From ZC4RG35 sp964571765 (lineage in GTDB: Bacteria; Actinomycetota; Acidimicrobiia; Spongiisociales; ZC4RG35): a stretch of 64,000 nt of DNA. The stretch covers positions 1 through 64,000 of the forward strand of contig CAZNDH010000001.1 in NCBI GenBank assembly GCA_964571765.1, read 5' to 3'. Positions 43,295 to 51,891 of this stretch are shown here, piece after piece (within the stretch, counting starts at the first letter, position 1; the number at the start of each line of letters is the position of its first letter). The notes beneath the pieces were generated by a model. The model worked only from the letters and a program-made list of their open reading frames with translations. It was not told the origin of the DNA and searched no databases. The position numbers and the translations under genes are program-made.

Positions 43295-45934
43295 GTGCCC
43301 CACCTCTACCATTTCTCCGAAGCCGACGGCTCCGATCGGGTCCTGCTCGGCGGCAAAGGGGCCGGCCTTGCGGCGATGACCGCCCTCGGGCTGCCGGTTC
43401 CCCCAGGATTCATCATCACCACAGAAGTGTGTCGCACCGTGATGGAGACCGGCTCATTGCCCGACGGACTGTGGGAGGAGGTCGAAGAGGCGGTGCTCCG
43501 ACTGGAGAAGGAGACCGGCCGGACCTTTGGCGCCGGCCCGGAGCCACTCCTCCTCTCGGTGCGCTCCGGCTCGAAGTTCTCCATGCCGGGGATGATGGAC
43601 ACCGTCCTCAATCTGGGGATCAATGATCAGCTGGTCGACGAGCTGATCGCGTGGTCGGGCGACCCCCACTTCGCCTGGGACGTCTACCGCAGGTTCGTCC
43701 AGATGTACGGAGACGTGGTGCTCGGCGTCGAAGAACACCGCTTCCAGGGGGTGCTCACCGAGCTCCGGGCGCGGCGGAGGGTGGGTGACGACTCCCGTCT
43801 CACCACAGAAGACCTGCGGCGTGCCACCATCGAGTTCAAGGCAATCGTCGAGGAGCACCGGCCCGGTCAGCTCCCCGAGGACCCCCAGGTCCAGCTTCGC
43901 TCCGCCGTCGAGTCGGTGTTCGCCTCCTGGGGGAACAAGCGAGCGGTCGAATACCGCCGCCTCAACGCCATCCCCGAGGACCTGGGCACCGCGGCCAACG
44001 TGCAGATGATGGTGTTCGGTGACCTGGGAGAGGACTCGGGCACCGGGGTCTGCTTCACCCGCGACCCGTCGACCGGGTCGCGGCACTACTACGGCGATTA
44101 CCTGCCACGGGCCCAAGGCGAGGACGTCGTCTCGGGAGCACGCAACGCGATGAACCTCGACCAGCTCGCCGGGCTCCATGGCGAGTGCCACCGCGAGCTG
44201 ATCGAGCACATGGACGCCCTCGAAGCCCACTACCGGGACATGATGGACATCGAGTTCACCATCGAGAAGGGCAAGCTCTACATCCTCCAGGCCAGGGTGG
44301 GCAAGCGCACCGCCGAGGCCGCGGTGAGGATCGCGGTGGCCATGGCCGGGGAAGGCTCGATCACCCGGGAAGAGGCGCTGGTCAGGGTGGATCCGGCTGC
44401 TCTCGAACAGCTCCACCGGCCCCGGATCGCATCCAACACCTCGGCCACCCCGGTGGTTACCGGTGTCGCCGCATCACCTGGTGCCGCCGCCGGGGTCGTG
44501 GTGTTCGACTCGGACGAGGCGGTGACCAGGGCCAAGGCCGGTGACGCGGTGATACTGGTCCGGCCGGAGACCACACCCGACGACATCCACGGGATGGCCG
44601 CCTCATTGGGCATCCTCACCAGCCAGGGGGGCAAGACCTCACACGCCGCGGTTGTCGCCCGAGGGATGGGCAAGCCGGCGGTCACCGGAGCAGCCCGACT
44701 CCAGGTCGATCTGTCGGCGCGGGTCGCCACCGTGGCAGGAAGGGAAATCCACGCCGGGGAGCACATCACCATCGACGGCACCACCGGGTCGGTGTACCTG
44801 GGGCCGGTGGACCTGGAGGCACCAGAACCCCTCCCCGAGTTGGGCAAGCTCCTCGCCTGGGCTGACGAGATCCGCAAGCTGGGGGTTCGGGCCAACGCCG
44901 ACACCCCTGAAGACGCCGCTGAGGCCCGGGCACGGGGGGCCTCAGGGATCGGCCTCGCCCGTACCGAGCACATGTTCATGGGTGAGCGGCTCAAGGTGGT
45001 GCAGCGGATCATCCTTGCTCAGACACCCAAAGACAGACAAGACGCCTTACGCGACCTGGAGACCCTGCAGGTGGGCGACTTCGAGGCGATCCTCGAGGCG
45101 ATGGATGGCCTTCCCGTCGTGGTGCGGCTCCTCGATCCTCCCCTCCACGAGTTTCTCCCCTCGCGACTCGAACTGGAGCAGGAAGCCCTACGCCGGGTCA
45201 GATCGGGACGTCCCATCGACGACCTGCGAGCGATGTCCGAGCAGGTGGCCTTCTGGGAGGAGGACAACCCGATGTTGGGGTTGCGGGGGGTACGGCTCGG
45301 CCTGAAGCTCCCCGAGCTCTACCGGATGCAGGTCCGAGCCGCGGTCAACGCCATGTGCCGGCGTCTCGAGGCGGGTGGCGACCCCCATCTCGAGATCATG
45401 ATCCCCCTGGTCTCAGCCGCCGAGGAGCTCCGCAGGATGAGAACCATGGTGGAGAAGGAAGTAGCCGAGGCGGAGAAGCGCACCGGTCTCACCTTGGAGG
45501 TCCCCCTCGGCACCATGATCGAGCTCCCCCGGGCGGCGTTGACCGCGGGCGAGATCGCCGCAGTAGCCGACTTCTTCTCCTTTGGTACCAACGACCTCAC
45601 CCAGATGACCTACGGCCTGAGCCGCGACGATGCGGAAGGTCTCTTCCTTCGCGACTACCTCGAGGACCGGGTGCTCGATTCCGATCCCTTCCAGACCATC
45701 GACCGCGCTGGGGTGGGCCGGCTGATCAAGGTGGCCTGCCTGGAAGGCAGGGAGGCCAACCCCACACTCCAACTCGGCCTGTGCGGTGAGCATGGAGGCG
45801 ACCCCGACTCGATCTCCTTCGTCGCCCAGATCGGGCTCGACTACGTCTCGTGCAGCCCTCCCCGGGTGGAGGGGGCCCGGCTCGCCGCCGCCCAGGCCGA
45901 AATCACGTCGACGGAGACCGTGGACAGCAGGTAG
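43295..45934 (+). CDS. ppdK: pyruvate, phosphate dikinase
   Basis: An 879-aa enzyme interconverting pyruvate, ATP and phosphate with PEP, AMP and pyrophosphate. The N-terminal ATP-grasp domain starts GGKGAGLAAMT and has SVRSGSKFSMPGMMDTVLNLG; the swivelling phosphohistidine domain has TSQGGKTSHAAVVARGMG with H450; the C-terminal PEP/pyruvate barrel has GIGLARTEHMF and GLCGEHGGDP. Length and motifs fit PPDK rather than PEP synthase. The GTG start is the only one available after an in-frame TAA. The 216-base gap upstream, shared with the divergent subtilase, shows no gene. It may pair functionally with the pyrophosphatase. Confidence 0.96.
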   Translation: MPHLYHFSEADGSDRVLLGGKGAGLAAMTALGLPVPPGFIITTEVCRTVMETGSLPDGLWEEVEEAVLRLEKETGRTFGAGPEPLLLSVRSGSKFSMPGMMDTVLNLGINDQLVDELIAWSGDPHFAWDVYRRFVQMYGDVVLGVEEHRFQGVLTELRARRRVGDDSRLTTEDLRRATIEFKAIVEEHRPGQLPEDPQVQLRSAVESVFASWGNKRAVEYRRLNAIPEDLGTAANVQMMVFGDLGEDSGTGVCFTRDPSTGSRHYYGDYLPRAQGEDVVSGARNAMNLDQLAGLHGECHRELIEHMDALEAHYRDMMDIEFTIEKGKLYILQARVGKRTAEAAVRIAVAMAGEGSITREEALVRVDPAALEQLHRPRIASNTSATPVVTGVAASPGAAAGVVVFDSDEAVTRAKAGDAVILVRPETTPDDIHGMAASLGILTSQGGKTSHAAVVARGMGKPAVTGAARLQVDLSARVATVAGREIHAGEHITIDGTTGSVYLGPVDLEAPEPLPELGKLLAWADEIRKLGVRANADTPEDAAEARARGASGIGLARTEHMFMGERLKVVQRIILAQTPKDRQDALRDLETLQVGDFEAILEAMDGLPVVVRLLDPPLHEFLPSRLELEQEALRRVRSGRPIDDLRAMSEQVAFWEEDNPMLGLRGVRLGLKLPELYRMQVRAAVNAMCRRLEAGGDPHLEIMIPLVSAAEELRRMRTMVEKEVAEAEKRTGLTLEVPLGTMIELPRAALTAGEIAAVADFFSFGTNDLTQMTYGLSRDDAEGLFLRDYLEDRVLDSDPFQTIDRAGVGRLIKVACLEGREANPTLQLGLCGEHGGDPDSISFVAQIGLDYVSCSPPRVEGARLAAAQAEITSTETVDSR

Positions 45935-46010
45935 CACTCGGACATGTCCCCTACGGATTTCGGGGAAATCGCGCAGGCGAGGACAGACCAGATGGGCAGG
46001 GGGCACACCG

Positions 46011-46772
46011 TCAAAGGTCGGTTGTCGGGTCCCCCACTCGCCGGCCCGGCGGCCGCTTGTCCCCAGGTGCACGGGATGACAGAGAGTCGACCTTGTCGAT
46101 CAGGGCTTCGACCCCTTCACCGACGGTGGCGGTAGTTGAGATCACCTCCACCCCTCGCTCCCCGACGGCCTCGATCAGTGCCCGCCTCACCTCCCCCACG
46201 CCGGGGCGGTCGGCCTTGTTGACCACGACGATGTCGGCGATCTCCATCACCCCTGCCTTGTCCGCCTGGATGTGGTCGCCCCATCCCGGGGCCACCACCA
46301 GTACCACGGCGTCGGCCACCCCCATCACCTCCACCTCAGACTGGCCCACCCCCACCGTCTCCACCACGACGTGGTCGAACCCGCCCAGAGCCACCAGGCG
46401 CAGGGTGGCGCCGGCAGCCGCCGACAGCCCGCCGAGATGTCCCCGGGCGGCCATTGACCTCAAGTAGACCCCGGGGTCACCGGAATGATCCTGCATCCGG
46501 ATCCGGTCACCGAGAAGGGCCCCCCCGGTGAGCGGGCTCGAAGGATCGACGGCAAGCACCGCTACCGTCTCGTCGCGTCCTCGCCATGCCCTGATCATCG
46601 CCGAGATCAGGGTGGACTTGCCCGCACCGGGTGGGCCGGTGATCCCCACCACCAACTGCTCCGGGGCGGGCAGATCGACGAACCGCGCCGGATCGGCCTC
46701 GACCTCGGATATGGCGACCGCCAGAGCCTTGCGGTCTCCACTTCGAACCTGCTCGATCAATGCCCGGTCCAT
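46011..46772 (-). CDS. meaB: MeaB-type GTPase (methylmalonyl-CoA mutase chaperone)
   Basis: A G3E-class P-loop GTPase of about 253 aa. Walker A is GPPGAGKST, followed by the MeaB/ArgK signature VLAVDPSSPLTGGALLGDRIRM, the switch VVVETVGVGQSEVEV, and NKAD as base-recognition motif. MeaB loads and protects adenosylcobalamin in methylmalonyl-CoA mutase. The mutase genes are not here, but the B12 import operon of this window would supply the cofactor. The ATG at 46772 is preferred to an upstream in-frame start because residues before it are not conserved in style. Confidence 0.88.
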   Translation of the reverse strand: MDRALIEQVRSGDRKALAVAISEVEADPARFVDLPAPEQLVVGITGPPGAGKSTLISAMIRAWRGRDETVAVLAVDPSSPLTGGALLGDRIRMQDHSGDPGVYLRSMAARGHLGGLSAAAGATLRLVALGGFDHVVVETVGVGQSEVEVMGVADAVVLVVAPGWGDHIQADKAGVMEIADIVVVNKADRPGVGEVRRALIEAVGERGVEVISTTATVGEGVEALIDKVDSLSSRAPGDKRPPGRRVGDPTTDL

Positions 46773-46821
46773 GACGGCGAGACTAAGCCGCCGCAAACCG
46801 ACTTCGGGGGAGGACCCTGGC

Positions 46822-47154
46822 TCAGAGGGTGGGAAGCCCGAGACCCGAGGTGGCGTCTTCCAGGGTGCCGGGGGCGTCGGCGCTGGCCACCACCTGTTCC
46901 ACTCCGGGAACCCGGTCCTTGAGGATGCGCTCGATCCCGGCCTTGAGAGTCATCATCGACAGGGGACAACCGCCACAGGCACCAACCATCTCCAGGCTCA
47001 CGGTGCCGTCCTCGACACCGAGAAGTACGATGTCACCCCCATCGGCCTGGACCGCGGGGCGGATGTAGTCGAGCGCCGCTTCGAGCGCGTCCAGGTCCAC
47101 CTCCCCGTTCCCTGAGGTGGTGGTGGCGATCGAAACCGGTGTTGGCTGTGTCAT
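46822..47154 (-). CDS. NifU-like C-terminal domain protein (Fe-S carrier)
   Basis: A 110-aa protein made up of a NifU C-terminal domain. The core reads YIRPAVQADGGDIVLLG and the cluster ligands are in GACGGCPLS (CxxC). Such proteins (Nfu) carry assembled Fe-S clusters to apoproteins and could act with SufB encoded 18 kb away. The start ATG at 47154 is chosen because the in-frame upstream sequence is antisense to murA. It follows murA by about 43 bases on the same strand. Confidence 0.88.
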   Translation of the reverse strand: MTQPTPVSIATTTSGNGEVDLDALEAALDYIRPAVQADGGDIVLLGVEDGTVSLEMVGACGGCPLSMMTLKAGIERILKDRVPGVEQVVASADAPGTLEDATSGLGLPTL

Positions 47155-47197
47155 CTTCTCGTGGTGCAACCCGGCAGCGGCGCCGGATGTTCCGATT

Positions 47198-48457
47198 CTA
47201 GGGTGTCTCAACCCGGGAGATCTCGGCCCCCAGTCGGGAGAGGCTGCCGGTGAAGTCCTCGTATCCCCGGTCGATGTGGGTGGCATCTCCCACCTCGGTG
47301 GTGCCCTCGGCGCGCAACCCGGCGAGCACCAGAGCGGCACCCGCCCTGATGTCGGGGGCGAGGACCGGACACCCCGACAGATCGTCGACACCCCGGATGA
47401 CCGCATGCTGGCCTTCCAAGCTGATGTCGGCGCCCATCCGGGCGAGCTCGCCGACATATCGGAACCGTGCGTCGTAGAGGTTCTCGGTGATCACCGACGT
47501 CCCGGTGGCCACGCTGAGTAGGGCGACCATTTGGGGGTGCATGTCGGTGTGGAATCCGGGATAGGGAAGGGTGACGAAGTCGACGGCGGCGGGACGCTCC
47601 GGGCCTCGGACACGCAGCCAGCCCTCCCCCCGCTCGATATCACATCCCGTGTCCTCCAGCTTGCGCAGTTCCATGCGCAGGTGGGCCGGATGGCATCCGG
47701 TGACGGTGACGTCACCACCGGTGATCGCCGCAGCCACGGCGAAGGTGCCGGCCTCGAGGCGATCCGCTACCGCCTGGTGCTCGCTTGGTGCGAGCCCTTC
47801 GACCCCTTCGATGGTCACCAGGGAAGTGCCGCCGCCGCTGATCCGGGCCCCCATGGCGGTGAGCTGGAGGATCAGATCCTCGATCTCTGGCTCGCGGGCG
47901 GCGTTGACGATGGTGGTCTCACCCTCGGCTAGGACCCCGGCGAACAGCATGTTCTCGGTAGCGCCCACCGAGGGGAAGGGAAGCTCCACCTCGGTGCCCT
48001 TCAGCCTTCCGTCGACCCTGCCTACCAGCTCGCCGTGGACCAGCTCGAAGTTGGCCCCCATTTGCTCGAGCCCTTCGAGATGCCACTCGATCGGTCTGGC
48101 GCCGAGGTCGTCACCGCCGGGAAGGGCCACCCGGGCCTCTCCGCACCGGGCCAGGAGCGGGCCGAGAACCACTATCGAGGCCCTCATCTGACGGACCAGC
48201 TCGATAGGGGTCTCCGGGTTGAGAGTCTCGGGCACCACGGTCCACAGCTCGTGGTCGCCCTGCTCCACCTTGCAGCCGATGTGGGATAGGACCCGTGCCA
48301 TCAGCTCGACGTCGAGGATCGCCGGGACGTTTCCCAACCGGTGCCTCCCGGGGGCAAGAAGCGCCGAGACCATCTCTTTGAGAACCGCGTTCTTGGCTCC
48401 TCGGACGTTGACGGTCCCCGCCAGGGGCCGGCCGCCCTCGACGGTGATGGTCGGCAT
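47198..48457 (-). CDS. murA: UDP-N-acetylglucosamine 1-carboxyvinyltransferase MurA (Asp-type)
   Basis: First committed enzyme of peptidoglycan synthesis, adding enolpyruvate from PEP to UDP-GlcNAc. From the ATG at 48457 the product has 419 aa, the usual MurA length. K22 and N23 (GAKNA), R92 (RQMRAS), D306-region (FVTLPYPGFHTDMHPQ) and the late R in APDIRAGAAL are present. The catalytic loop reads LPGGDDLGARP: Asp116 replaces the Cys that reacts with fosfomycin (C115 in E. coli), as in mycobacteria and chlamydiae. The enzyme is expected to be active but insensitive to the drug. Two upstream in-frame starts (48478, 48490) are possible. Confidence 0.95.
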   Translation of the reverse strand: MPTITVEGGRPLAGTVNVRGAKNAVLKEMVSALLAPGRHRLGNVPAILDVELMARVLSHIGCKVEQGDHELWTVVPETLNPETPIELVRQMRASIVVLGPLLARCGEARVALPGGDDLGARPIEWHLEGLEQMGANFELVHGELVGRVDGRLKGTEVELPFPSVGATENMLFAGVLAEGETTIVNAAREPEIEDLILQLTAMGARISGGGTSLVTIEGVEGLAPSEHQAVADRLEAGTFAVAAAITGGDVTVTGCHPAHLRMELRKLEDTGCDIERGEGWLRVRGPERPAAVDFVTLPYPGFHTDMHPQMVALLSVATGTSVITENLYDARFRYVGELARMGADISLEGQHAVIRGVDDLSGCPVLAPDIRAGAALVLAGLRAEGTTEVGDATHIDRGYEDFTGSLSRLGAEISRVETP

Positions 48458-48537
48458 CCTGTCGAATGTAGTGGTCATCCCGGTGGGCACCCGGTTCGCC
48501 AGGCTCCTATCTCGGTGATGGCTACCCTGCCCGGGCC

Positions 48538-48978
48538 ATGAGAATCGCCGTGGGGTCGGATCACGCCGGGTATGAGATGAAGGAGCAGCTCGCCTCCTGG
48601 CTGGCCGAGGCGGGTCATGCGGTGTACGACCTGGGAACCCACTCCTCCGACCCCGTGGACTATCCGGACTACGCGGCGGCTGTGGCTCGCGCGGTTCTCG
48701 ACGGCCGGGCCGACCGGGGGGTGATCGTCTGCGGCTCCGGGGCCGGGGCCTGCATCGCCGCCAACAAACTCAACGGGATCCGGGCCGGCCTGGCTCACGA
48801 CACCTATACCGCCCATCAGATGGTGGAGCACGACGACGCCAACGTCCTCTGCCTCGGCTCGCGAGTGATCGGTCGGGCGTTGGCCGAGGACCTGGTCAGG
48901 GTATTCATCGAGGCTCGCTTCAGCCGCGACGACCGGCACGTACGGCGTCTCGACAAGATCAAGGCCCTGGAGCAGTAG
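48538..48978 (+). CDS. rpiB: ribose-5-phosphate isomerase B
   Basis: A 146-aa RpiB/LacAB-family isomerase interconverting ribulose 5-phosphate and ribose 5-phosphate. Conserved N-terminal GSDHAGYEMKEQL, catalytic Cys in VIVCGSGAGACIAANK and the arginine near NGIRAG are present. ATG start, divergent from murA and convergent with the thioredoxin-like gene, 9 bases apart. Confidence 0.92.
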   Translation: MRIAVGSDHAGYEMKEQLASWLAEAGHAVYDLGTHSSDPVDYPDYAAAVARAVLDGRADRGVIVCGSGAGACIAANKLNGIRAGLAHDTYTAHQMVEHDDANVLCLGSRVIGRALAEDLVRVFIEARFSRDDRHVRRLDKIKALEQ

Positions 48979-48987
48979 GGCCGCAGC

Positions 48988-49599
48988 TCAGCCGGGCACC
49001 TGGCCCTGTGCCAGCGCCACCAGGGCTTCCAGTCCGGCCACCCCGATCTCGCCTGACAACCTCCCCATGTTGCGGTTTTCCCCGTCGAGAACGATATAGC
49101 CGGGGGTCCCGGTCACCCCAAAGGCGCGGGCGATGTCACCCGCCTGGTTGTCCATCACCGTGGGCACCGTCCAGTTCTCCCGCTCCAACCATGCCTGCGG
49201 GGGAAACTCGGCCCGCCGGGCATCGGTGAAGATCGTCGCCGCATAGAGGTCGACACCTTCGGGGAGCCTGCCGCTGTTCAGCCAATTCTGGATCACGGGC
49301 ACCTCCGCCTGGCAATGGGGGCACCAGTGGGCGAGAAACACCACCACCTTGGGGCGGCCATCGGCCGCGATGCTCACCGGGTTGCCGTCCCAGTCGGTCC
49401 CGGCGACTGTGGGGGCGGTCCAGCCAACCGCCGGGTCACCTCCTTGGTTGACCACAGGGAGAGGGTCGCCCGAGACGGTGACGTCACGGAACCCGATGGA
49501 GGGGTCGATGGGCTCCTCACCGGCGATGTACAGCGCCATCCACACGATGAGGCCGAGGGCGACGACACCCCCGCCGATCCAGAGAAAGGTCTTGTTCAT
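48988..49599 (-). CDS. membrane-anchored thioredoxin-fold protein (CPHC)
   Basis: A 203-aa protein with an N-terminal membrane anchor (about 5-26) and an extracytoplasmic TlpA/thioredoxin-like domain. The active site is WCPHCQAEVP, and cis-Pro is in GTPGYIVLDG. CPHC is the dipeptide of oxidising DsbA rather than that of typical reducing TlpA/ResA proteins. Together with the overlapping DsbB gene (ATGA), it likely forms a disulfide-introducing pair. The ATG at 49599 is the overlap start. Confidence 0.88.
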   Translation of the reverse strand: MNKTFLWIGGGVVALGLIVWMALYIAGEEPIDPSIGFRDVTVSGDPLPVVNQGGDPAVGWTAPTVAGTDWDGNPVSIAADGRPKVVVFLAHWCPHCQAEVPVIQNWLNSGRLPEGVDLYAATIFTDARRAEFPPQAWLERENWTVPTVMDNQAGDIARAFGVTGTPGYIVLDGENRNMGRLSGEIGVAGLEALVALAQGQVPG

Positions 49600-50129
49600 G
49601 ACTGCTTGGCTCTCACGTAGAACAGGAGTAGGACGGCGATAAGGGTAAACCCGGCACCGGCCATAAACGGGATGCTGATGAACCCGAAGACCTCGACATA
49701 CCGGGCACTGCACGGGTTGAGCGGGTCACAGGCCCCGCCTTCCAACGAGGGGAAGACCTGGATGGTGTAGTGCCAGATGGAGATGGCCAGCCCGATCAGG
49801 GCCATGGGGAGGGCGTAGAACTTGGCGGCCAGATCCTTGCGGATGGCACCGACCAGTAGCACCACCGACAGCGGGTACATGGCGATCCGCTGGAACCAGC
49901 ACAACCGACAGGGGACGAAGTGGGCCACCTCGGAGTAGATCAACGATCCCACAGTGGCCACGATCGCCACCGACCAGGCAAGCCACAGTGCCTTGTCTCC
50001 CCCAAGTACACCGGCTGCCTCCCTGCCCCGGACCAGACGGTAGATGACCAGGCCGAGCGCCAGCGTCAAGGCGAACAGCGAGAGCAGCGCAAGGAAGGTG
50101 TTGTACAGGCGGATGGTCTCCAGGGACAT
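49596..50129 (-). CDS. DsbB-family disulfide bond formation protein
   Basis: A 177-aa four-helix membrane protein of the DsbB/BdbC family, which reoxidises the thiol oxidase using quinone. The two Cys pairs are visible: CRLCWFQR (first loop) and the CDPLNPC pair (second loop). In this organism the electron acceptor would be menaquinone, consistent with the men genes. Gene order is this gene, then the thioredoxin-fold partner with a 4-base overlap. The 236 bases upstream up to tRNA-Glu hold no gene I can support. Confidence 0.9.
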   Translation of the reverse strand: MSLETIRLYNTFLALLSLFALTLALGLVIYRLVRGREAAGVLGGDKALWLAWSVAIVATVGSLIYSEVAHFVPCRLCWFQRIAMYPLSVVLLVGAIRKDLAAKFYALPMALIGLAISIWHYTIQVFPSLEGGACDPLNPCSARYVEVFGFISIPFMAGAGFTLIAVLLLFYVRAKQS

Positions 50130-50365
50130 CTCAGTGGCGACCAGTTTGTGGCATCGGCCCCGCTTTCACAAACCCCAAAGCCCGCTCACCTCGAAGGCAT
50201 GGGGGTGCTCGATGGGCAGAGGGATCACCCTGGTGCTCGGGATGCTGGCGGGCACGCCGGTGGCGGGGAGGCTCGGGACAGTTTCGCGGGCGATCTTGTG
50301 CAAGACGTCAACTCTGGCTCGTTGTCCCTCACGATCCGCACCTGTGACCAGGGGGAAGGATCGGG

Positions 50366-50438
50366 CAGTCCCGACGGGATTCGAACCCGCGTTTCCGGCT
50401 TGAAAGGCCGGCGTCCTAGACCACTGGACGACGGGACC
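50366..50438 (-). tRNA. tRNA-Glu (TTC)
   Basis: Seventy-three nucleotides fold as a cloverleaf on the minus strand: acceptor GGTCCCG/CGGGACT (with a G-T end pair), D stem GTCC/GGAC, anticodon stem CCGGC/GCCGG around loop CTTTCAA (anticodon TTC), T arm with TTCGAAT, discriminator G. The CCA is not encoded, as usual in actinobacteria. It lies 31 bases downstream of gltX, which charges it. Confidence 0.96.
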
Positions 50439-50469
50439 GTGCCAGGGAAAGGTTACGGCCCGCGGGGCC

Positions 50470-51891
50470 TCACCCCAACTCACGTCGGGCCCGACGGATC
50501 CGGTCCAAAGTACGTTCCCGGCCCAGGGCGGCGATCGACTCGAACAGGGGAGGGCTCACCGAGGACCCGGTGACCGCCACCCGGAGCGGCTGGAACACCT
50601 TGGCTGCCCCCAGACCCAACTCCTCGGGGATCCGGCGCAGCTCCGACTCCACGGTGGCGGCGTCCCAGGGCTCCAAGGTCTCGAGTCGGGCCAGGCCGGC
50701 GTCGAGCACCTCGCCGACCCCTTCTCGGGTCATCACCTTCTCCCAAGAAGGCCCGTCGTATGAGGCGATGTCCTCGAAGAGGAAGCGCACCTGCTCACCG
50801 GCCTCGGGGAGGAGGTGGGTCCGTTCCTGTACCAAAGGAGCGACCATGCCGAATCGGGCCCACTCATCCTCGTCGAGGGACCGACCCAACGCCGTCTCGA
50901 CATGGGGTCTGACCAACCCGACGAACCGGGGAGGATCCATCGCCCGGATGTACTCCCCGTTCATCCAGGCCAGCTTCTCGGGGTCGAATGCCGCCGGGTT
51001 CTTCGACACGTCGGCCAGGTCGAAGGCGCCAACCGCCTCTTCCTTGGTGAAGATCGTGGTCTCGGCGTCGAGAGACCAGCCGAGAATCGCCAGATAGTTG
51101 AACATCGCCTCGGGGAGGTAGCCGGCATCCCGGAACTCGGAGAGGGCGGTCGCCCCATGGCGCTTGGACAGTTTGCGGCCGTCGGTGCCGAAGAGCAGGG
51201 GGAGGTGAGCGTAGACCGGCTCCGCGACGCCCATCGCCCGAGTGAGGAGGATGTGCTTCGGGGTGGAGGGCAGGAGGTCCTCACCCCTGGCAACGTGGGT
51301 GATCTCGTAGTCGACGTCGTCCACCGTCGAGGCCAGGTGATAGGTGGGGCTGCCGTCGCTGCGGAGGATGACGAAATCGTCGATGTCCTCGGGATCGAAG
51401 CTGACCCGGTCCCGGACCAGGTCGTCGAACACCACCGGGGCGTCCTGAGGCACCGAGAGCCGGATCGCCCCATCGGCCCTCTCCACTTCGGGTCGCCGGA
51501 TGTAGTGACCCGGATGGAGACCCTCGGCCTGGGCCCGGGAGCGCAGCTCATCGAGTTCCTCGGTGGCCCTGTCGTCAAAGTAGGCGGCGGCCGACTCGAC
51601 CAGCCCGTGGGCCACCTCCCGATAGCGGTCATACCGGTTGGACTGGCGGTAACTGCCATGGGGGCCGCCCACCCCTACACCCTCATCCCAGTCGAGTCCC
51701 AGCCACCGGATGGAGTCGAGGATCTCGGCTTCGAACGCTGCGGTGGAGCGCTCCCGGTCGGTGTCGTCGATGCGAACGATGAACACCCCGCCGTTGTGAC
51801 GGGCGTACAGCCAGTTGAACAGGGCGGCCCGGGCGGTGCCGACATGGAGGGTTCCCGTCGGTGAGGGGGCCATCCTCACCCGCACCGTCAT
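50470..51891 (-). CDS. gltX: glutamyl-tRNA synthetase
   Basis: A 473-aa class I synthetase. The HIGH variant HVGT is in APSPTGTLHVGTARAALFNWLYAR and the KMSKS variant is KLSKRHG, both normal for GluRS. The C-terminal anticodon-binding region is full length. GTG or ATG start overlaps the upstream FAH-family stop (4 bases). The cognate tRNA-Glu follows on the same strand. Whether it also charges tRNA-Gln (with GatCAB) cannot be read from sequence here. Confidence 0.96.
   Translation of the reverse strand: MTVRVRMAPSPTGTLHVGTARAALFNWLYARHNGGVFIVRIDDTDRERSTAAFEAEILDSIRWLGLDWDEGVGVGGPHGSYRQSNRYDRYREVAHGLVESAAAYFDDRATEELDELRSRAQAEGLHPGHYIRRPEVERADGAIRLSVPQDAPVVFDDLVRDRVSFDPEDIDDFVILRSDGSPTYHLASTVDDVDYEITHVARGEDLLPSTPKHILLTRAMGVAEPVYAHLPLLFGTDGRKLSKRHGATALSEFRDAGYLPEAMFNYLAILGWSLDAETTIFTKEEAVGAFDLADVSKNPAAFDPEKLAWMNGEYIRAMDPPRFVGLVRPHVETALGRSLDEDEWARFGMVAPLVQERTHLLPEAGEQVRFLFEDIASYDGPSWEKVMTREGVGEVLDAGLARLETLEPWDAATVESELRRIPEELGLGAAKVFQPLRVAVTGSSVSPPLFESIAALGRERTLDRIRRARRELG

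Noticed and set aside
50166..50360. Minus-strand reading frame between dsbB and tRNA-Glu (contains TGADREGQRARVDVLHKIARE)
   Set aside because: No ATG or GTG start outside the tRNA, no family match and no ribosome site; could be a remnant but I cannot support a gene.
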